From Calcarisporiella thermophila CBS 279.70 (lineage: Eukaryota; Calcarisporiellomycota), in the NCBI RefSeq assembly GCF_041956535.1, contig NW_027192192.1:1385985-1449984 (forward strand): 64,000 nucleotides of DNA, written 5' to 3'. The position numbers were made by a program, and so were the translations under genes. This document shows, piece by piece, positions 44,500-56,212 of this stretch. How positions within the stretch are numbered: the stretch's first letter is position 1; the number at the start of each line of letters is the position of its first letter. A model generated the notes under the pieces. The model did not search any database. It had not been told where the DNA came from and saw nothing but the letters and a program-made list of their open reading frames with translations.

Positions 44500-47400
44500 G
44501 GAAGCGCATTTACCGTTAATAGGTGTCAAGCCACGCGATGTGGAGGATATCTACCCTGCTACCTCTATGCAAGCAAGCTTTATTTCTGCTCTCACACGAG
44601 ACCCCCAGTCATATATAACACAATATGTTTATGAGATAAAAGGAAGATTTGAAGAATGTCGCCTTAAATCCGCGTGGAATCGAGTTGCGTCTGCTAATCC
44701 AATCCTTCGGACCATTTTTGTCATCACTGAACATGGAGTCTACCAAGTTGTACTCAAAGCACCTCCAAGCGTGTTTGAAGAGTCAGTTGAATGGGAAGAG
44801 GATGAGGTTGATCATCTTCAAGCAAACATGCTGGTTGCTGATCGTACCCGAGGCTTTAGCTTGGAACATACTGCTTATACTAGATTCACAATAGCTCGAA
44901 TCAAAAACACCAACCGTTTCCGGCTTTTGTGGACTATGCATCATTCAATCTTCGATGGGTGGTCTAGGAACCTCCTATTCAACGATTTAATGAAGGCATA
45001 TTCAGGAGATAAATTGGAAATACGCCCACCGTTCAAGGCACATGTCGAGTCGATCCTTTCAACCAATATCGATGAGGCCAAGACGTATTGGACATCAGTG
45101 TTTGAAGGAGCGACGGTTCCTGAGAAGCTGAGCATATCTGATGGGATCACACGTTCACTAAATGGGGGCTCAATCTCTCAGACATACAAACTTGATATTG
45201 CATTCGATGTACTTCATGAGTACTGTAGTCGACTCGGCGTAACCATCTCGAATTTCCTCCGAGCAATATGGGCTGTTGTGTTGCGGCACTATACTCGATG
45301 TGACGACGTTATTTTTGGGTGTGTGATCATGGGTCGTGATGAAAGAGTCGACAATGTTACAAGGTATACCCTATTTTTCTCTTATATTGTTTGAGTTCCA
45401 ATGATATTAACCTTTCTTTTTTTATTTACATCTATTATTTGAAATATATATAGTATTATCGGAGCACTCATCAACACTATACCGATTCGAGCTGTCCTGA
45501 TTCCATGACAATCAACGAACTTCTACACACCATGCAAGAGTATCATGTAACTTCACTTCCCTACAGCCATACACCATTAAGTGACATCAAACGCTGGACA
45601 GAATTGCCGTGGATGCAGGAGATGTTCCCCACCATCTTATCATATCAGGATACCCGCTCGCAGCAAGTTGCTAGTGAAAAAAAGATGAAAGAGTGCCAGA
45701 TAATCGAGATTGAGAAATATGAGAATACTGAATATGCAATTGGTATTACCATACACCCATCTAACACCCATCTTAATTTGACCGCATTAATTGATACATC
45801 GATTGTTGAGTTTGAAGCAGTTAATCGAATGATTTCTAAATTTGAGGATGTTCTGACGAGAGTATTGAAGAGTTCTTTCAAACTTCCTCCAACTCTAGCA
45901 GAGCTTGATGCATTATCTTCAGTGGATCAAATCACTTTATTTGACATTAGTTGTGGAAGTCAGGTGGAACCTATCTATCAATGCCTCCATTACGGGTTTG
46001 AACAAAATGCAATAAAGAATCCCAAATCTCCAGTTGTCGAAGATAATTCCGGAAACACTATCACATATGGAGAGCTTGATCTTCGTTCGAACACGCTTGC
46101 TCATGAATTGCGCAGTTTAGGTGTAATTCCAGGATGCAAAGTAGGACTTGATATTGAACGTTCGATAGAAATGATCGTTGGAATTCTCGCAATTCTCAAA
46201 ACCGGAGGGGCCTATGTACCAGTCGATGCAGCATTTCCAAGAGATCGCATAGAGTACATATTGAACGATGCGGGCTGCTCGGTTGTGGTGACAATGAAAG
46301 ATACTGTCAATTTCTTTCCCGATAAAAAGAGACAAAAGATTATCCTGATTGATGATTTCATGTATTCTCTCCCTGATAACATAACAAAACCTGCTGATCT
46401 TTCAACCAGTGATGACACTGCTTACATTGTGTATACATCGGGAACAATTGGAAAACCAAAGGGAGTGCCAATCCATCATGGGGGTGCAATGAATTGCATA
46501 CAAGATTTCCTGACCAAGAATGGCTCAGATCCTGGAGTATTCCAGTCGCAATTCATGTCGGTGGGATTCGATGGTGCAATCACAGAGATATTTACATGCC
46601 TGACACATGGAGGAACATTAGTTCTTAGCTCTGACGAGAATAGAATCGAGTCGCTGAAGAGTGTAGAGTCATTGCTTATTACTCCTACTGGGCCACAACA
46701 CATCAAACCGGACGATGTTCCGAATCTTCGCGTCATAACCGTAGGTGCAGAATCGGTCCCGCAATCTTTGGTCGATAAATGGCTGCCACATGTCAAGCTT
46801 CTTAATGCTTACGGTCCAACTGAAACGAGCATAATATCAAGTGTACAGGAACTCAGGAAAGGCGAAAGAATAGGAGTTGGTCGACCCATCAACAACATGA
46901 CATACTACGTTCTAGACCACAATCTCAAACTGGTCCCCGTCGGTGTTGCAGGAGAGCTTTACATTGCTGGTCCTGGCGTAGCTAAAGGCTACCTCAATCG
47001 GCCAGATCTCACTTCTGATCGCTTCGTTACGAATCCTTTCGCTCCCGGAACTACAATGTACAGATCTGGCGATATGGTTCGCTGGAACTCTGATGGAAAC
47101 CTAGAGATCCTTGGGCGAACCGACGACCAGTTGAAGTTGAAGGGGTATCGCGTTGAGTTAGGCGAAGTGGCCGCAGCCATGAATGCATATCCAGGTGTTC
47201 AACTTGCTGTTGCAATTGTAAACCAAAAAGCATTAATTGGTTTTATTACCCCTGTGGATGTGGATGTTGAAGCCATGAGGAATTCACTCTTTGATATCTT
47301 GCCTGATTACATGGTGCCCGCCACTATTTTGGCCCTAGAGAATTTCCCAATGACACCCAACGGAAAGGTCGACAAGCAAAAGCTAACCGAAATCCCGATT

Positions 47401-49090
47401 CAACTTGAGAACGATCGCACAATCCCAGTTACGAAAGAGCAGAAATTGGTTGTCAAACTCATTGCTTCAGTCCTGAATCTCGACGTTGATCAAGTTGATC
47501 TCCATACATCGTTTTTCACTCTCGGTGGTGACTCCCTTTCAGCAGTTACTCTGTCAACTAAATTACGTACACATGGCCTATCCATATCCGTGCCGCAGAT
47601 ATTTAAGGCTTCTACTCCAGCGAGAATAGCCGCCCTCGCACAAAATAGACGTGAATCACAATTGCAGCACTCAACTGGCATAACAGGGGAGATTCCTTTA
47701 ACACCCAGCCAACATGCATTCTTTAAGGATACATTGGGTGCCAGGTATAATCACTTCCACCAGGGTTGGGTACTTGTCCCAAATGAGACCATAGATTACG
47801 CAAGATTCACGATGGCTATTACCCAGATCGTGGCTCATCATGATATGCTCAGAGCATGCTTTTCTTGTGACAATAACTACACGTGGAAACAAGCCATCAT
47901 GGATGTTAACGAGCACAATGTCAACGTACGTCATATTCACTCTGATCTATTTGAGCTTGGGGCCCAAGTTAAACGACTGGCCTCAACCATTGATATCGAG
48001 AACGGTGTAGTGTATTGCGCTGCTCTTATAGAGGTGAGAAAATGCCAGAAACTTTAGAGCTATGCAAAAATCTTTGACGGTTTATTGGTATTTTAATAGG
48101 TTGAGTGCGGTCAAAGAATATGTGTCCTTGCCCATCCCCTTGTAGTTGATTCTACATCATGGCGTATCCTTCTAGAAGATTTGGAAACATTGTTAATGGG
48201 CGGTTCGCTTACAGAGAAGTCACGGCCATTTTGCGAGTGGGCGAGTTCACAATATCAACACTGGTCGACTTTTAACCCTGAGAAATGGGAAACACAAATT
48301 GACACAGTCGATATGTCGATTCTTTTTAACAGTAACCGACAAAGGTATCATTGAATATTTTCATTTGCATAAGGATACAAATCCACAGTTTGACACTTAT
48401 TCTTACCTTTTCCTCAGTGATGTTGGTAACAAAAGACATGTTATCGTAAATAAGACTTGCAACGAAGTATCTAGTTTGCTTGAAAAGGCAAATATAGCAT
48501 ACCGTACCAACACCCAGTACCTAATTTTGGCTGCTCTCCTTATGAGTTATTGCGATGTAACTGGTCATTCAACTCTAGCACTGACGCTTGAGGAGCATAG
48601 ACGTGAACTTCTGAATTCTTGTCTAGACTTTTTGAGAACCGTCGGCCAGTTAACCACAACTCTCCCTGTTATTCTTTCAGCAGCGAACACGTCCTCTCTT
48701 GTTAACACTATCAGAGCCGTCAAAGACATTTTACACACAATTCCGGACAAAGGGCTTTAATATGGTGTAATTAAATACCTCTCCCCTTCAACTGATGCAA
48801 CAATGCCAATCAAAAATCACAAGACACCACCTGTACATTTCAGCTATCTTGGGAATATCCAAATCCTAGAGGATGCCTTCGCACTTTTCACTCCTGAAGA
48901 CAAGATTATCGTGAATGGCGCATTGTTTGGAGATATTCTTAATATCGTGACAATCAATTGCTACCTAGATAAACAAGGGTATCTACAGCTAAGTTTTGCT
49001 TTTGATCCTCTCATTTTCCGCGTCGACATCCTGGAATCGTGGGGCAAGAAATGGGTAGAAAGAATGGAAAGCATCATACGCCATTGCTGC
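44500..49090 (+). other. NRPS-1 module 2: C2-A2-T2 and degenerate E2
   Basis: C2 begins at DVEDIYPAT and has the intact HHSIFDGW motif. A2 (about 45950-47380) has all core motifs: GGAYVPVD, YTSGTIGKPKGV, NAYGPTET, GELYIAGPG, YRSGD, GRTDDQLKLKGYRVELGE and NGKVDK. By eye the ten pocket positions read about D-G-T-T-I-V-A-I-I-K; this is an estimate and matches no code I can name. T2 has an intact GGDSLSA. E2 has HPLVVDS in place of HHXXXD, lacks the normal SRTVGWF motif (LRTVGQL instead) and carries the TAA at 48758. E2 is therefore dead by substitution as well as by nonsense. Confidence 0.85.
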
Positions 49091-49149
49091 AGTTCTACCA
49101 CTTACGGATGCATCATGGCTTCTGATTTTACACTGCTATCGGATCCAGT

Positions 49150-52100
49150 TCTGGCCTCTGAACTTGAAACAGTGCATTTTCCAGCTTTACATGTCAAGCC
49201 ACGTGACGTAGAGGATATATATCCAGCAACACCTCTGCAAGCAAGCTTTATAACCGCCTTAGCACGAGACCCACAGTCGTATATGGTGCGATCCATGTAT
49301 GATGTCGAGGGACCTTTCGATGTCAAGCGACTGGAGTGGGCATGGAACAGAGTTGCAGCTCTCAACACCATCTTGCGCACGGTGTATGTTTCTACACAAA
49401 GGGGTGTTTTTCAAGTGGTGCTCAAGAACCCTCCAGGAGTTCTTGTACAGAAATTGGAATGGGCGGAGGATAAATTTGAAGAGCAACAAGAAGATTTCCT
49501 GGCCGCCGATTATCAGCGTGGCTTCAGTATCGACAGCAAGATATTTGCCAGAATCACAGTGGCTCAGAGAAAAGGGACTATGAAGTTCCGGCTGTTCTGG
49601 ACCATTCATCACTCCATCATAGATGGCTGGTCAGTTTCGCTTTTACTAGACGATTTATTGAAGGCATATTCAGGGGAACAGGTGGAGGCTCGACCACCTT
49701 TCAAGGAACATGTTGAATCCATCCTATCAATCAACGCAAGCGAGGCCAGAGAATATTGGAGATCAGTTTTCGATGGAGCAGATGTGTCCGAAAAATGGAG
49801 TATTTTACATGGAAGCGCCGAGTTAGGAGAGACTGGCTCTATCTCTAAAGCATACAATCTGGAGATTTCATTTGAGCACCTTCAATATTATTGCAGGAGT
49901 ATTGGAATAACAGCGTCTAACTTCCTTCGAGCTATATGGGCAATTGTACTGCGCCATTACACTCGGTGTGATGATTTAATCTTTGGGTGTGTTATCACGG
50001 GACGCGATGGGGATATTCATGCTGCTACGAGGTTTGAAATACTATGCCACAATTTTGGTGGGAGCTTTCTGATTTATTAATGGTTCCATTAATAGAGTGA
50101 TCGGACCGCTGATTAATACGATACCAATTCGAGTGGTGTTGAGAGACTCGATGACAATCGTCGATCTTATACATGCAGTTCAAGAACATTATGCTGCCTC
50201 CCTTCCGTATAGCCAAGTTTCTTTATCCGATATTAGGCGATGGACGGATATAGCTTGGACACAGGAGATGTTCCAAACGCTGTTCTCGTACCAGTATTTT
50301 AATTCCAAGTGTGATGACTTCGGTGGAAATCGGTGCGATTTTAAGATATCAGAAGTTGATAATGCTTTGGCAAAAATGAATCAATATTTGGCTGTGGAAT
50401 ACCCCCTGATACTTATGGTTAACTCACAAGGAGCTACAGTCTCTGCTGATGCACTGATTAATACAGCCAAGATGGATTCGCTGGTCGTAGATAGAATGAT
50501 GAGTAAGTTCCGGGAAGTAGTGGCATTAATCCTGGGATCATCTACCGGCGGTACACCTACAATATGCGATCTTGACGGGTTATCCAATGAGGAAGAGTCT
50601 TTAATTTTGGAACTAAGCTCTGGAGAGCAGACCCCACTAATACATGAGTGCCTACATCACGGGTTCGAAGCAAACGCTATCAATAGTCCTCATTCTATTG
50701 CGGTCATGGATAACTTCGGAAGAGCTTATACCTATGAAGAGGTTGATTTGTACGCTAACTCTCTTGCTCATGAATTGCGCAGACACGGAGTAATTCCAGG
50801 ATGCAATGTTGGTCTGGTCATTAAACGGTCGATAGAGATGGTTATTGGAATAATTGCAATCCTCAAAGCTGGAGGTGCCTATGTTCCAATTGATGCAGCC
50901 TTCCCAAGAGACCGTATAGAGTACATATTGAACGATGCGGGTTGCTCGATTGTGGTGACTACGAAAGATGCTGTCAACGCTATTCCCGATACAGAAAGTT
51001 ACTTGATTATCACGATAGAAGCCTTCATGTATTCTCTCCCTGACAACATAACAAAACCTACTGATCTATCTACCAGTGACGATACTGCTTACATTGTGTA
51101 TACATCAGGAACAACTGGGAAACCGAAGGGGGTGCCAATTCGTCATGGGGGAGCAATGAATTGCATACAAGACTTCCTTACCAAGAATGGCTCAGGTCCT
51201 GGAGTATTCCAGTCGCAATTCATGTCGGTGGGATTTGATGGTGCAATCGCAGAGATATTTACATGCCTGACACATGGAGGAGCATTAGTGCTTAGCTCTG
51301 ACGAGAATAGAATCGAGTCGCTGAAGAGTGTAGAGTCATTGCTTATTACTCCTACCGGGCTACAGCACTTCAAACCGGATGATGTCCCAAGACTTCGTGT
51401 CATAGCCCTTGGCGCTGAACCAGTCCCTCAATCACTAGTCGATAAATGGCTGCCACATGTCAAGCTCTTTAATGCATATGGACTAACCGAAGCCAGCATC
51501 ATGTCAAGCATACAGGAGCTCACTCGTGGAGATCGTATAGGAATTGGCCGTCCCATCAATAATATGTCATATTATGTGCTGGATCACAAGTTCAGAATGG
51601 TTCCATTGGGGGTAACGGGAGAGCTCTACATTGCTGGCCCTGGTGTTGCTAGAAGCTATCTCAATCGGCCAGAGCTTACGGCAGAGAAATTCCTCGAGAA
51701 TCCTTTTATGCTGGGGACCACGATGTACAGAACTGGTGACTTGGTCCGTTGGAATGCTGATGGGAATCTGGAGATTCTAGGACGAACCGATGATCAGGTG
51801 AAGCTGAAGGGATATCGCGTTGAGTTAGGCGAGGTGTCCGCAGCTATGTACACATATCCAGGGGTCGACTTAGCTGTTGCTATTGTAAAAGAGAGTACAC
51901 TTGTTGGATTTGTTACACCTGCTAGCGTGGATGTTGACACTTTGCGGGATTCATTATTTGATATCTTGCCAGATTACGTGGTGCCAGCCATCATCGTGGC
52001 TTTAGATGAGTTCCCAGTGACCACTAACGGGAAGATTGACAAGCAAAAGTTGAAAGATATTCCGCTACAACCAACCAGGGATTGCCGACATCCAGTAACA

Positions 52101-53774
52101 GATAAACACAAACTCGTAGTCAGCCTTATGGCATCGGTGTTCAACATTGACGAAAGTACGATCGACCTTAATACTTCTTTCTTCGCTCTAGGTGGCGACT
52201 CTATCTCTGCTATTGCACTGGTATCTGCTTTCCGGAGATACAGTCTTTCCATATCCGTGTCACAGATATTCAAGTCGCCAACTCCATCAAGACTAGCAGC
52301 AATTGCTCAAGAGGTGCATACAAGACAAGTAAAAACAGTAACAGCGGTTGTAGGAGGAGTCCCCTTGACTCCAATTCAAAGACGGTATTTTGAGACTAAA
52401 CGGGACAATAAAAACCACTTCAATCAAGGATGGGTGCTTCGTCCGCGAGAGCATATCGATTATGCCAATTTCAAGCAAGCTATTACGCAAATTGTGGGCC
52501 ATCATGATATGATCAGAACACGCTTTACCAAGGATGACAATGACTCGTGGATGCAGGCTGTGCTGGATGTGAGTGCATGTGATATCAATATCCATCACAT
52601 CGAGTGCAAGAGTGAGGATGAGATACAAGAGTACGTGAAACAAATGGCCTCTTCACTGAACATTGCCAAAGGCTCTATGCATTGTGCTGCACTCTTCGAG
52701 GTGAGATATTGTTTGGATTTTATGGTGACACAATGCATCATAAATAATCATATTTTGCTTTTACTCACGACAAATATGATAGTTTGGTTCTGAGCAGAGG
52801 ATTTACTTCACCATTCACCATCTTGTGGTGGACTTGGTTCCGTGGCGAATCCTTCTTGAAGATCTCGAAAGCTTGCTTCAAGGCGGTAGGCTCGAGGAAA
52901 AGACCACATCGTTCCAGGAATGGGCCATTTCACAGGTGCAACAGGCTTCGCGTTTCTGCCCAACTAAATGGACACAGAATATCCAACATATCGATATGTC
53001 GGATCTTTCTGAGAGCAACACAGAGTAACTATTCTCTACCTGGCTGTCGCATAATTCCACTAATCACACTTACAAATCTGATGCTATAATAGATCCATCC
53101 CTAGCGACAACCAAGTCCTCGTGAGCAAGCTCAGCGCATCCATGTCGAGCCTTCTTGATGCAGCCAATGAACCGTATCGAACAAACAACCAAGACCTGAT
53201 TCTGGCTGCACTATTAATGAGTTTCCATGAAACAACAGGAAAGTCGAATATATCGCTCAACCTGGATTGCCATGGTCGTGAGCCATGGGATAATCAACTG
53301 GACGTGTCAAGAACGGTTGGATGGTTTACTTCAGTATATCCCGTCACGCTATCCATGACTCCTTCATATTCAATTGGCAAGATAATAATGACTGTTAAGA
53401 ACAGCCTTCGTACGGTTCCGGACAAGGGATTGTCCTATGGAGCTATCAAATACCTTGCACCCCTGACAGAATCAACGGAGATGATCAAGAGACATAAGCT
53501 AGCGCCGATTAGCCTCAATTATTTAGGGCATTTCTATAACTTCGAGAAGGCCGATGCATTCCTTATTCCCGATGAACGTATAGATGCTTGTAACTATGAT
53601 GAGAATGAGATATTCGATGAAATTACAATTATCTGCTCATTCAGTGTTGACAGATGTTTGCAACTAAATATTTTATTCAATTCTTCTCCCCACCGAACCC
53701 GTGTTTTAGAAAGATGGAGCAGGAAATGGGTAGAATCAATGGAGGCCATCGTCAATCATTGCATCAATCCTTAA
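49150..53774 (+). other. NRPS-1 module 3: C3-A3-T3-E3, intact-looking, terminal
   Basis: C3 starts at DVEDIYPATPLQASF with HHSIIDGW. A3 (about 50640-52060) has YTSGTTGKPKGV, NAYGLTEA, GRTDDQVKLKGYRVELGE and NGKIDK. The pocket positions read by eye are about D-G-A-T-I-L-A-I-M-K. T3 has GGDSISA. E3 has HHLVVDLVPWRILLEDL and SRTVGWFTSVYPV. The frame stays open through four exons of this module. It ends with TAA in the linker that in module 1 leads on to the next C domain (the NPEAPGS position), and that linker is recognisable but scrambled after the stop, so a further module was probably lost. Confidence 0.85.
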
Positions 53775-54556
53775 ACCCCTGGCAGCATCTCATCCTTCAA
53801 TCTAACTCTCTCACCTGATTCCACCTGATCAACCCGACAAAAATCATGCTGATCGATCCATTCAACACGTGCTCCCATTTCTAGCCCATCTTGACAAGAA
53901 AGTAGACGGTCTTCTAGGAATTGGTCATGGGTAGTGCATCTTTGAGTTACCTGACCGAAAGGCTGAGAGTAATAGGGTTAAGTGGAAATGGAATTTTAAT
54001 GTGCACATATCTGAGGTTCTCCTGAACCAACCTGTTCCCTTTGATTTCATACCGTCAATTGTTTCCAGAGCTGATTTTTGTCCACCTATTTCCGCTCCGT
54101 CTGTTCACTGGACGAGTCCAGGTGACAAATTATATAAATGCAGTTTGTAGATTCAAGAGATATAATTACAAACTGAATTTCAATTTGGTGCACGAAATGA
54201 TGAGGTCGTCAGAGCTCTAGCGCGCTCGATATTAAAACCCGCGAATATTATCAAAAATCCAAATAATCAGGAATCATCTTAAATAATAATTTCAATTATC
54301 AATTTAGCTATACTTTATTCATACTTGAGATTTTTTTTTTACTTCAATAAATGAAAGAATTTTTTTATAGTGATTGACCCAATTTTAGAATAATTTGCCT
54401 TGAACTTTTGCTATTACCAGAAAAACTTCAAAGCAAAGAATTTCCCTATTACTCTAGTTTTCACTTATGGTTTGTAAAGCCACCGCATATGCAGTCACAA
54501 AGTGCCAAAACGTTTCCAAATTCATATTCCCCAACTCTCGCTAATGATGAGCAGTT
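53775..54556. other. Post-NRPS-1 spacer, partly remnant linker
   Basis: The first 60 bases still resemble the inter-module linker found after E1 (CCTGGCAGC and following), now out of frame. The rest is AT-rich without a gene. No condensation or thioesterase domain can be found in any frame. Confidence 0.6.
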
Positions 54557-55583
54557 ATGCAGCGGGTGCAATTACCACCACTCATTGCACCTTTTCGATA
54601 TACAATTATTGAAGAAAAGCTCTACAGAGGGAGCTATCCAAAAGAAAGAAATTTTCGATTTTTGAAGAGGTAATTTTTAACTTCAACCGATTCTTTGCAG
54701 TTGAATCACTATATAATGTTCAATGGCTTACCACCCGCTTATTCTTTGGAATGCAATCTTTTCTCAGGCTAAAGCTGAAAACTATACTCTCATTGGTGCC
54801 CGATCCACCGTGCTCGTGGATTTCTGATTTTTATGCTAAGCAAGGGATCGTGAACATCCATCTCCCGGTTGACAAAGTGAAGGATAATGTGCCATTGACT
54901 TACACACGAGCTGCTCAAGCAATTCAGGTATGTAATTTTTGATACCTTTAGAGACAATTTGTTTTCAACATATATTTGTTTTTTATGTGAATCAGATAAT
55001 AATCAACGAGGACAATCTCCCGCTTTATGTCCACTGTCTCGACGGAGCTAATGTTACTGGTCTGGTGATTGCATGTCTGCGAAAGCTGCAAATGTGGACT
55101 ATCTCCTCTGCTCTCAGCGAGTTTTCTCGTTTTTTGCGAGGCGGAGTGGCCACTGCTGAAGAATCCGAGTTTGTCGAGAAATTTGCTGGAGAAATCGAGA
55201 TCCCTTCTCGAATCCCCGAGTGGTTGTGGGGTGGAAACATAGGATTTAAACGGCATCCTACTATGCGGTTACGTTTTGCAGATCCAGAAATGGAACGAGA
55301 AGTGCTTAAGAAGAATGAAAAGGAAGTAGAGGAAGAGAAAACGCGAGAGAAAGGTGAAAAGAAGATGAGCAGTGAGTAACCTATTCTCTTATTCCAATAA
55401 GTTGAGCGGTGTGCCCTTACTTTCATTTTCATAATAGAAGTTTTGCTCGGCGAGCTCTTGGAACCTACAATATCAGATGAAAGATATGAGATTATTGAAG
55501 ACGAAGGTGAGGATGATGGAGAAGCCGAGATGTCCATGACTCTTCAAGCCCTTGCCCTCGAGGGGTGGAAATCAGGGATGTGA
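54557..55583 (+). CDS. Oca/Siw14-type dual-specificity phosphatase-like protein
   Basis: The four exons 54557-54669, 54768-54927, 54996-55371 and 55438-55583 give 264 residues. The N-terminus has EKLYRGSYPKERNFRFLKRL followed by KLKTILSLVPD, the Oca/Siw14 family start. The P-loop position reads VHCLDGANVTGLVIACLRKL. The Cys is kept, but the CX5R arginine is absent (Val at that place), as in the Oca4/Oca5/Oca6 branch, so catalysis is doubtful. GGNIGFKRHPTMRL follows. The C-terminal third is a charged coiled region (EREVLKKNEKEVEEEK) and an acidic stretch ending with QALALEGW. The Siw14 branch acts on inositol pyrophosphates; the Oca4-like forms are thought to be complex partners. The start is decided by a TGA just upstream in frame. 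Confidence 0.88.
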
Positions 55584-56212
55584 TTCTTAGTTCTTTAATC
55601 ATGTACGATAGCAAATAAACATATTGCAAAGTGAATCAATCTTTGATAACCATACGCTATTGCAACCGATACAAAATGATACAATAGAAAATTTACAATA
55701 CATCATCAAAACTATGGCTTTATAATTCCAAAGAGGCAGGGCAAGCATGTGAATAATGAAATATGTAAATGCACTGAATTGTTTTTCTCTCGGAGGATGT
55801 GGCCTCTGTGTTAGAAAAAAAAAAATTGCTTCACAAATTTGTCTTATAGTGAATAACATCAACTTCTCAATGTTTTATTTGATAAGCAACGTTGTATAAT
55901 GGTGTGTAATTTTCCAATATTTTAAATATCTTCAATGTGACCTTTGAACGGAAACTGTACCAACATGTGTGCACTTATAGGAACTCTAGGATATCCACAC
56001 AAAAGCCAACAAATCAGCATCCATGCTGCATATATACAGCATTTTGACAGTAACTAGGTTGTGTAATTTTGCTTATCTTGTAACATTTAGCTATAGGTTT
56101 ATGTTTCTGAATTGAGGGGATTCGGTGGCCACATTACCACTTGGCCACCCTTCCCATTGCCTCTTTTCATATATAAGGGAATGACTTTCAACTCTCAGCA
56201 TACCAATCTAAA
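55584..56212. other. Intergenic, no gene seen
   Basis: This is an AT-rich spacer. A TATA-like CATATATAAGG lies about 45 bases upstream of the lipase start codon. Confidence 0.55.
56168..56178 (+). promoter_or_regulatory. Probable TATA element of the lipase gene
   Basis: CATATATAAGG is placed about 35-45 bases before the start codon of a short-leader secreted-lipase gene. This is a pattern match only. Confidence 0.45.

Larger units (their letters stand above)
41325..53774 (+). pseudogene. NRPS-1: decaying three-module non-ribosomal peptide synthetase
   Basis: The order is C1-(A1 lost)-T1-E1, C2-A2-T2-E2, C3-A3-T3-E3. The start ATG aligns with that of NRPS-2. Nine introns of 64-92 bases lie at 42242-42333, 43366-43437, 43683-43749, 45364-45453, 48034-48099, 48345-48417, 50032-50095, 52701-52782 and 53025-53092. 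Disabling changes seen directly: TGA at 41502-41504 where NRPS-2 has Trp; 13 bases missing at 42480/42481; A1 absent; carrier Ser changed to Phe at 42865; a 4-base gap near 45498 that brings TGA at 45506; TAA at 48758-48760. The frame ends at TAA 53772-53774 with no thioesterase, reductase or terminal C domain. Such a gene cannot make a full synthetase unless heavily rescued. Later modules are still open over long stretches, so the decay looks recent or the fragments are kept for another reason. The product is unknown. Confidence 0.9.
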
